DNA from: Candidatus Hydrogenedentota bacterium
Lineage (GTDB): Bacteria > Hydrogenedentota > Hydrogenedentia > Hydrogenedentales > SLHB01
Direction of reading: 5' to 3'
Length of the DNA: 37,058 bases
NCBI GenBank assembly: GCA_019695095.1
Contig: JAIBAQ010000044.1
Location: 1-37,058, forward strand
The position numbers were made by a program, and so were the translations under genes. The notes below the pieces were generated by a model. It searched no databases and was not told the origin of the DNA. It was given only the letters and a program-made list of their open reading frames with translations. Positions 32,080-37,058 of the stretch are shown here, one piece after another. Numbering within the stretch: the first letter of the stretch is position 1; every line of letters begins with the position of its first letter.

Positions 32080-34674
32080 ATGCGGCGTTGTCTTCTCGGT
32101 TTTGCGATTGTTGCAGTACTCACGTCGTATGCGGCGAGCGCCGAGTCCGACGTGTCGCTTGGAGATATGACCCTGCATGTGATCCCGCAGGCGCACATCG
32201 ATTTGGCGTGGTGGTGGCGGTATGACCCGGAGACGTTGCACGTCGTCGCGACGCATACGCTGGAGACGGTGTTCGGGAACATGGAGAAGTATCCCGATTA
32301 CACGTTCACGTATTTGCAGGTGCCTGTCATCGAGCCGCTGGAAGACGCCTACCCGCAACTGTTCTACAAGTTGCGCTTATACACTCATCGCACGAAGGCC
32401 ATTGGGGAGCGGTTGCCGAATCCCAATGCGAGCAAGCCGGATGGCCGCATTGCGATTGGCAGCGCGTCGTATTGCGAGTTCGACGGATGTGTGCCGTGCG
32501 GGGAATCGCTGGTGCGGCAGTTCGTGTATGGGAAGCGCTATTTCCTGCGCGAGTTTGGCATCGACGTTAAGACGGCCTGGGTGCAAGATGCATGGACCCA
32601 TCCGTGGACGTTGCCGCAGATTCTGAGGAAGTGCGGCGTGGACTCCTACATGTTCAGCAGACCGCGCGGCCAAGGCGATGACATGTTCTGGTGGGAAGGG
32701 CCAGACGGCAGCCGGGTGTTTGCGTACAAACCCATCGATGTAGGCGGAGACTCGTTGCCGCCGCAGCAGGAAATCGAGGCGAAGTTATCGCACATCAAAG
32801 GGAAATACGGCGCGAAAGATGCCATCACGTTGATTGGCGAGGGAAACCACGGGGGTGGCGCGATTCGCGCGGACATCGAGCGGATGCACGCAGTCATGGC
32901 GCGACGCGAAACGTCAAGAGATGAGGCCCGCATGCCGCCGCAGATGACGTTCAGCACGCCGGCGCAGTTTGTGGAATCGGTGTTGCGCGAGCTGCCAAGT
33001 CTCCCGGTGGTTAGGAACGAACTTGTGCCGACGATACGGGGCGCATACACAAGCGTCGGTGAAATCAAGAAGGGGAACCGGCGCAGTGAGGCGACGTTGA
33101 TGACGCTAGAGAAGTTTGCGGCGATTGCGTCGCGGTTGGGCGTGCGCGAATATCCGCAGGCGGCGATCTATGACGCGTGGAAGAAGGTCATGCTGAACCA
33201 ATTCCACGACACGATTTCCGGTACGGACATTCTGCCGTCGGTAGAAGACGCGCTGGGACGGTATCGCGACATAGAGAAGATGGCGCAGTCCGAATTGGAT
33301 GCGAGTCTAAAGGCGATCGGCGCACGCATCGACACGCGCGGCAAGGGAACGCCGCTGGTGGTATTCAATCCGCTGGCGTGGGAACGAACGGACCCGGTCG
33401 AGTTCGCTTATGAGTGCGAGGATGCCCCCGAAGCATTGGAGGCACGGGACACGGAGGGGAACCGCCACCCGGTGCAGATCGTGCGCGAGACGCCGCGCGC
33501 AGGCGGGAAGACCCTGGCGTGCGTGATGCTGGCGCGCAGCGTACCGTCGCTCGGGTACAAGGTGTATTGGATCGAGACGGCTGCGGGTACGCGCCATGCG
33601 GAGACGGGTTTGACGTGCGACACGCACGAACTTGAGAACCCGTACTTCCGCGTGCGCATCGACCCGGCGACGGGGTGTGTGCAGAGCATTCACGACAAAG
33701 AGCAGAAGCGCGAGGTGCTGGAGGCAGATGGCAAGGGGAACCTGATTCAGGTCCTCGAAGACTTTGGCGATTCGGAAGGATTTCTAAAGTCTGCGGACGG
33801 TAAAGCGGAACACAACGTGTGGACAGGCCAGGCGTGGGACGTGGACAAATCGCCGCAGATTAAGCTCGTTGAACGCGGCCCAGTGCGTGCGACGCTTGAG
33901 ATCAAGAAACAGTTCGAGTTGGCGCGGTTTACGCAGCGCGTCACGCTCTATGCTGCAGCACGCAAAGTCGATTTTGAACTCGCGGTGGATTGGCGAGGCA
34001 CGAACAAGATGGTGAAGGTCAGCTTCCCGCTGAACGTGTCGAGTCCGGAGGCTACCTACGAGATTCCGTATGGAACGATACGGCGGCCGAGCGTAGGCGA
34101 GGAGCAAGTGGCGCAGAACTGGGTGGATATTTCGGATGGCGCCTACGGGGTCAGTCTTCTCAACGACAGCCGTTACGGGCACGACATCACGGCGAACACG
34201 ATTCGCCTGAGCATCCTGCGGAGTCCGACGGAGCCGGTCCGTAGCACGGACGAGGATGGCGTGCATGAAGTGAAGTACTCGCTGGTTCCGCATGCGAGTG
34301 ACTGGAAGGATGCGCGCATCGTGCGACGGGGGCTTGAGCTGAATACGCCGTTGCTTGCCGTGTGGGAAACGGCGCACAAGGGTGATTTGCCCGCAGTGTG
34401 CGCGTTTGTGACGGTGACTCCGGAAAACGCGGTGATGAGCGTGTTGAAGAAGGCGGAGGACAGCGACGATCTTGTCGCGCGTTGCTACGAAACGGTTGGC
34501 GCGGACACGAGTCTTCGCGTGGAACTTTCCACGGCGCTAGCGCTTGATGCCGTCCACACAACCGATCTTTTGGAAAACGACCTAAGCGATATACGCGTAC
34601 AGAATTCCAGTTTCTCGGTGGATGTGCCTGCGAATTCGATAGAGACGTACAAGTTGATTCGCGACCCGCGGTAA
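32080..34674 (+). CDS. Exported alpha-mannosidase, glycoside hydrolase family 38
   Basis: An 864-residue GH38 retaining alpha-mannosidase. Zinc-binding H39 and D41 lie in PQAHIDLAW, the nucleophile D170 in WVQDAWTHPW, and H376-D377 in NQFHDTISGT completes the metal site; the middle three-helix domain and C-terminal beta-sandwich follow. The start is taken at ATG 32080, where a signal peptide (about 1-21, AASAES) begins and GGGGGTG lies just upstream. An earlier ATG at 32029 would bury the signal peptide. Many bacterial GH38 enzymes are cytosolic, so the signal peptide is notable and suggests periplasmic processing of mannose-containing glycans, together with the nearby GH29 fucosidase. It converges on the next gene with a 63-nt gap without a clear terminator. 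Confidence 0.93.
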   Translation: MRRCLLGFAIVAVLTSYAASAESDVSLGDMTLHVIPQAHIDLAWWWRYDPETLHVVATHTLETVFGNMEKYPDYTFTYLQVPVIEPLEDAYPQLFYKLRLYTHRTKAIGERLPNPNASKPDGRIAIGSASYCEFDGCVPCGESLVRQFVYGKRYFLREFGIDVKTAWVQDAWTHPWTLPQILRKCGVDSYMFSRPRGQGDDMFWWEGPDGSRVFAYKPIDVGGDSLPPQQEIEAKLSHIKGKYGAKDAITLIGEGNHGGGAIRADIERMHAVMARRETSRDEARMPPQMTFSTPAQFVESVLRELPSLPVVRNELVPTIRGAYTSVGEIKKGNRRSEATLMTLEKFAAIASRLGVREYPQAAIYDAWKKVMLNQFHDTISGTDILPSVEDALGRYRDIEKMAQSELDASLKAIGARIDTRGKGTPLVVFNPLAWERTDPVEFAYECEDAPEALEARDTEGNRHPVQIVRETPRAGGKTLACVMLARSVPSLGYKVYWIETAAGTRHAETGLTCDTHELENPYFRVRIDPATGCVQSIHDKEQKREVLEADGKGNLIQVLEDFGDSEGFLKSADGKAEHNVWTGQAWDVDKSPQIKLVERGPVRATLEIKKQFELARFTQRVTLYAAARKVDFELAVDWRGTNKMVKVSFPLNVSSPEATYEIPYGTIRRPSVGEEQVAQNWVDISDGAYGVSLLNDSRYGHDITANTIRLSILRSPTEPVRSTDEDGVHEVKYSLVPHASDWKDARIVRRGLELNTPLLAVWETAHKGDLPAVCAFVTVTPENAVMSVLKKAEDSDDLVARCYETVGADTSLRVELSTALALDAVHTTDLLENDLSDIRVQNSSFSVDVPANSIETYKLIRDPR

Positions 34675-34737
34675 GGGCTACGAAACCGAAACCGGAGTGG
34701 CCGCGATACGAAGCGGAACCCGTTGTTTGTACGAAGA

Positions 34738-36651
34738 TCAGGGCGCAGGCCGAAGCGTCGCCGAATCGGGGTCAAGGACAAGCATGCCGTCGACAATCTT
34801 GACGCCCAGCGCCGCGTCGAGCCGCGCGTCAAGCGGATCGGGTCCGGACATTCCAAGGCGTTCGCGGACGTTTTTGCGGAGCCACCAGAACCCGGAATTC
34901 CAGGAGTAGAGGTGATGGCCGTGGGGTTTGCCATGCACGGTGCTGATGGATTCGTGGAAGGCGGGCATGAAGGCGAGTTCCTTTTCGAGCCGCCACATAA
35001 TCTTGTCGTCGATCCAGGCCGGGTCCATGCCGTGGATGAGCCCATCGAGGTAGTTCGCGCCATCGTTTAGAAACCACGAACCACCGTTGGTGTAGACACC
35101 TTCGTGTCCTTCGAGCAGGCTGCCGTCGGCGTTGGAGATGACGCGCATGCCGTAGGGCGACTGGATGCGCACGGAGGTTTCAAGGTGCGTGCGTACCATG
35201 TCGTCGGGCAGGAGCTTGCGTCCAAAGACGCAATACGTGAGCACTTCGCCGTAGAGGGCATCCTGGCCGACGTGATCCTGCTGCATCAGGCTCGTGGCCA
35301 TATATCCGCCCTGCGCATTGAACATGCGTTTGTAGCCTTCGATGGCCTTGTCGATTTCGGCGTCGGTCACATCAAATCCGAGTTCCTTCGCGGCCATGAG
35401 CGCACCGCAATGAAAACCCTGGTTCGATGACGGTGCGTCGCCGTCTTCGTAGGGCAGTTGATCGTGGTAGGTTTTGTAGCACAGCTTGTCGGCGTGCAGC
35501 CGCGGGGGAATATAGAGGCCATCTTTCTCGTGCTCGCGGATAAAGCGGTACGCGCGGCCCACGGTACGTTCATCGGGATTTGCGCCGGTGCGCTTCACCA
35601 GCGCGGCCCAGATCAGGTAATACTGCGCGTTGTCTTCGTAATTGATGCGTTCGAAGAACACGGCGGCCTGCGCTTCGGCGTCGTACTTGGGGTCGTCAAG
35701 GCCGCGGCTCATCCAGAAACCGTCGGAGACCCATTGTTTCCAGCCGTAACCTGTGCCGGAGATGAAGATGTAGTCGCTCTCTGGACGAAGAAGGTTGCGG
35801 CGCAACAACATGTACGAAGTGTTACGCAGGATGGCCTCGAGCGAAGAATGGTTGAACCCCTTTGCATTCGCGAGGGCGAGGTGCGCGGCAAGTTGGACAT
35901 CGTAAAGCGATTTTGCAGGCGAGGTGAAGAGCCACGTCTTATACGATTGCGTTTCGCCGATCTCGATATGCTGCCACCCATCGAATACGGCGCGGTAGAC
36001 GGAGGTGGCGTCAATATTTCGCGGGATCATGATTGTGCGCTTCGCGGAACCGTCGCCGTTACAGAATGAAAGACTCCGGTTATCCACGTCGAAGGTCATG
36101 AACTGCCGGTTTTCCCACATGCCCGCTGTTTCGCCGATGATGCCATAGAGACGGTCGCCCGCGAGGACTCCCATGAACGGGAAGGTCTGCTTGGCATCGA
36201 CGCCGAATTCGGAACCCGCGCAACTGGGGGTATAGGTGGCGGTCTTTGTTTCGGGGCCCATGAAGGAAAAGAACCCGCCATCCACGGCGCATTTCCATCC
36301 GAGATCGAGGTAGTACCGCTCGTCGGCCGTGGTCGTCACGGTAACGGTGCGTTCGATGAGGACCGGCGACAAGACGCGAAAAGTCTGCGTTAAGGTCAGG
36401 CCGTTGGCGGTTCCCTCGGACGAGGTCAGCGTGCCGTTTTCTTCCGTAAAGTCGCGAAACAGGACGTCAGTTGTGCCGGTAGGCTGTGCCACGCGAAGCC
36501 CGGAATCAAAGGGCGTGAATACGGTTTGCTCGCCGTCGTAGACGGACACAGAAACGCCTACGGTTTCTTTTTGGGCGCGCATCTCCAGGTCGGCGTGCGC
36601 GGCGAAATACGGCGTTATGAGAATTGCGATGGCAAGAAGACGCGACATCAT
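34738..36651 (-). CDS. Exported alpha/alpha-barrel protein, probable glycoside hydrolase of unassigned family
   Basis: A 637-residue exported protein (signal peptide about 1-20, AHA cleavage). Residues 22-270 look like beta-sandwich (strands rich in Thr/Val); residues 275-600 are helical with repeated aromatic segments of the kind seen in (alpha/alpha)6 barrels, among them YGWKQWVSDGFWMSRG, QLPYEDGDAPSSNQG and EGVYTNGGSWFLNDGANYLDGL. Acidic residues in these segments could be catalytic, but I cannot match them to a numbered GH family with confidence. Start ATG 36651 (or the adjacent ATG 36648) has GGGGGAG 5 nt upstream. Its position next to the GH38 enzyme suggests a role in the same glycan breakdown. 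A lyase or isomerase with this fold is the main alternative. Confidence 0.7.
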   Translation of the reverse strand: MMSRLLAIAILITPYFAAHADLEMRAQKETVGVSVSVYDGEQTVFTPFDSGLRVAQPTGTTDVLFRDFTEENGTLTSSEGTANGLTLTQTFRVLSPVLIERTVTVTTTADERYYLDLGWKCAVDGGFFSFMGPETKTATYTPSCAGSEFGVDAKQTFPFMGVLAGDRLYGIIGETAGMWENRQFMTFDVDNRSLSFCNGDGSAKRTIMIPRNIDATSVYRAVFDGWQHIEIGETQSYKTWLFTSPAKSLYDVQLAAHLALANAKGFNHSSLEAILRNTSYMLLRRNLLRPESDYIFISGTGYGWKQWVSDGFWMSRGLDDPKYDAEAQAAVFFERINYEDNAQYYLIWAALVKRTGANPDERTVGRAYRFIREHEKDGLYIPPRLHADKLCYKTYHDQLPYEDGDAPSSNQGFHCGALMAAKELGFDVTDAEIDKAIEGYKRMFNAQGGYMATSLMQQDHVGQDALYGEVLTYCVFGRKLLPDDMVRTHLETSVRIQSPYGMRVISNADGSLLEGHEGVYTNGGSWFLNDGANYLDGLIHGMDPAWIDDKIMWRLEKELAFMPAFHESISTVHGKPHGHHLYSWNSGFWWLRKNVRERLGMSGPDPLDARLDAALGVKIVDGMLVLDPDSATLRPAP

Positions 36652-36750
36652 GATAACTCCCCCTCCAGGTCGTAGCGGCGTGAACGCGAAGAACGCACTG
36701 TGACGCTATTCTGCGCTATGGGAGCGGCAGGGGACAAATCGAAGAAGGAA

Positions 36751-36780
36751 ACGCAAAGACGCCAAGGCGCAAGGACGCAA
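36751..36780 (+). repeat. Short degenerate repeat of an ACGC-AAG type
   Basis: Three imperfect copies of ACGCAAAG/GCGCAAGG-like units lie here. The rest of 36652-36818 shows only the ribosome site of the gene on the left. Confidence 0.35.
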
Positions 36781-36818
36781 TGAGTGCAAGAATCAAGAAA
36801 TGAGAAACAGGAAAGACG

Positions 36819-37007
36819 ATGAAGCAGACGATGGTGAGAGGTTCACAGGCTCTTGCCGCGCGTTGGCGGGATGCGGGTAATCTCAGCCAAGCCGGCCTAT
36901 ATCACGTGATGCTCGCGAACAACAGTCCAATGCACCTTGATACGATGCGCAACTCGTCGAAAACGTTGACTCATCTTCCGAATGACGCGGTGCCTACGAT
37001 TGCTTAA
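36819..37007 (+). CDS. Short open frame, doubtful gene
   Basis: A possible 62-residue protein from ATG 36819, preceded by AGGAAAG 3 nt upstream of the ATG. The translation (with WRDAGNLSQAGLYHVMLANN) has no hydrophobic segment, motif or recognisable family. Its 3' end overlaps by 14 nt the end of a possible leftward gene at the window edge, so at most one of them is likely to be real. Reported only because a ribosome site is visible. Confidence 0.2.
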   Translation: MKQTMVRGSQALAARWRDAGNLSQAGLYHVMLANNSPMHLDTMRNSSKTLTHLPNDAVPTIA

Positions 37008-37058
37008 CGAGAACGGCGAGGATCAGCGAGCCCACCTTGAGCGGAGATTTTACCTCGA
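36994..37058 (-). CDS. Possible C-terminal end of a gene entering from the right edge
   Basis: On the minus strand the last 20 codons before a TAG at 36994-36996 read as a plausible protein ending (SPLKVGSLILAVLVKQS), with alternating hydrophobic and basic residues like a final beta-strand. Too short to name. It would be a leftward gene whose body lies outside the window. Confidence 0.35.
   Translation of the reverse strand, partial: EVKSPLKVGSLILAVLVKQS

Overview
The window reads as a chromosomal stretch of a moderately GC-rich, uncultivated-type Gram-negative bacterium. An outer membrane is implied by a PagL-like beta-barrel protein, several signal-peptide hydrolases and a Tat translocase. 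The mix of periplasmic glycoside hydrolases (GH29, GH38, an unassigned alpha/alpha-barrel enzyme), a GH88-like enzyme, a Gfo/Idh oxidoreductase and a CocE-type hydrolase resembles what is seen in Hydrogenedentota, Planctomycetes or Lentisphaerae. That taxonomic reading is an inference; no rRNA or other marker is present. I saw no rRNA, tRNA, CRISPR array, transposase or phage gene.

Layout. 1-5.3 kb: the end of a polysaccharide flippase-like gene, then a leftward group of a Mre11/SbcD-like phosphoesterase (YhaO type), its Rad50/SbcC-like ATPase (YhaN type) and queC. 5.3-5.8 kb: a 0.5-kb spacer with inverted repeats and GC-rich potential RNA structure. 5.8-9.3 kb: leftward aldo/keto reductase, secreted CocE/NonD hydrolase and hotdog thioesterase. 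9.4-12 kb: rightward tatC-tatB and a secreted phosphatase fused to a cytochrome c'-like domain. 12-14.4 kb: BASS-family transporter overlapping a GH88-like hydrolase. 14.4-16.3 kb: two leftward tandem paralogues encoding unrecognised four-helix membrane proteins with a C-terminal Cys4 knuckle. 16.4-19.2 kb: small membrane protein, Gfo/Idh oxidoreductase, PlsC-like acyltransferase. 19.2-22.6 kb: a large leftward hybrid histidine kinase. 22.9-24.8 kb: sugar nucleotidyltransferase and PagL-like protein, closed by a clear intrinsic terminator. 24.9-28.9 kb: a divergent pair, a beta-lactamase-fold serine hydrolase and a 930-residue coiled-coil protein with about 17 repeats of 25 residues and a C-terminal MshEN/GspE-N domain. 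28.9-31.9 kb: GH29 fucosidase and lexA leftward, alkD-like DNA glycosylase divergent. 32-36.7 kb: secreted GH38 alpha-mannosidase convergent with a secreted alpha/alpha-barrel protein. The right edge holds a repeat and perhaps the end of another leftward gene.

How the genes fit together. Two DNA-repair clusters (YhaO/YhaN and lexA/alkD) and a set of carbohydrate-degrading enzymes dominate. The fucosidase, mannosidase and alpha/alpha-barrel enzyme are all exported and could trim host or algal glycans, while the GH88-like enzyme, transporter and Gfo/Idh enzyme look intracellular. Many promoters recognisable by eye have a 17-nt spacer between sigma70-like boxes. The strongest candidates for something undescribed are the repeat/MshEN protein (probable c-di-GMP effector), the phosphatase-cytochrome fusion and the tandem zinc-knuckle membrane proteins.
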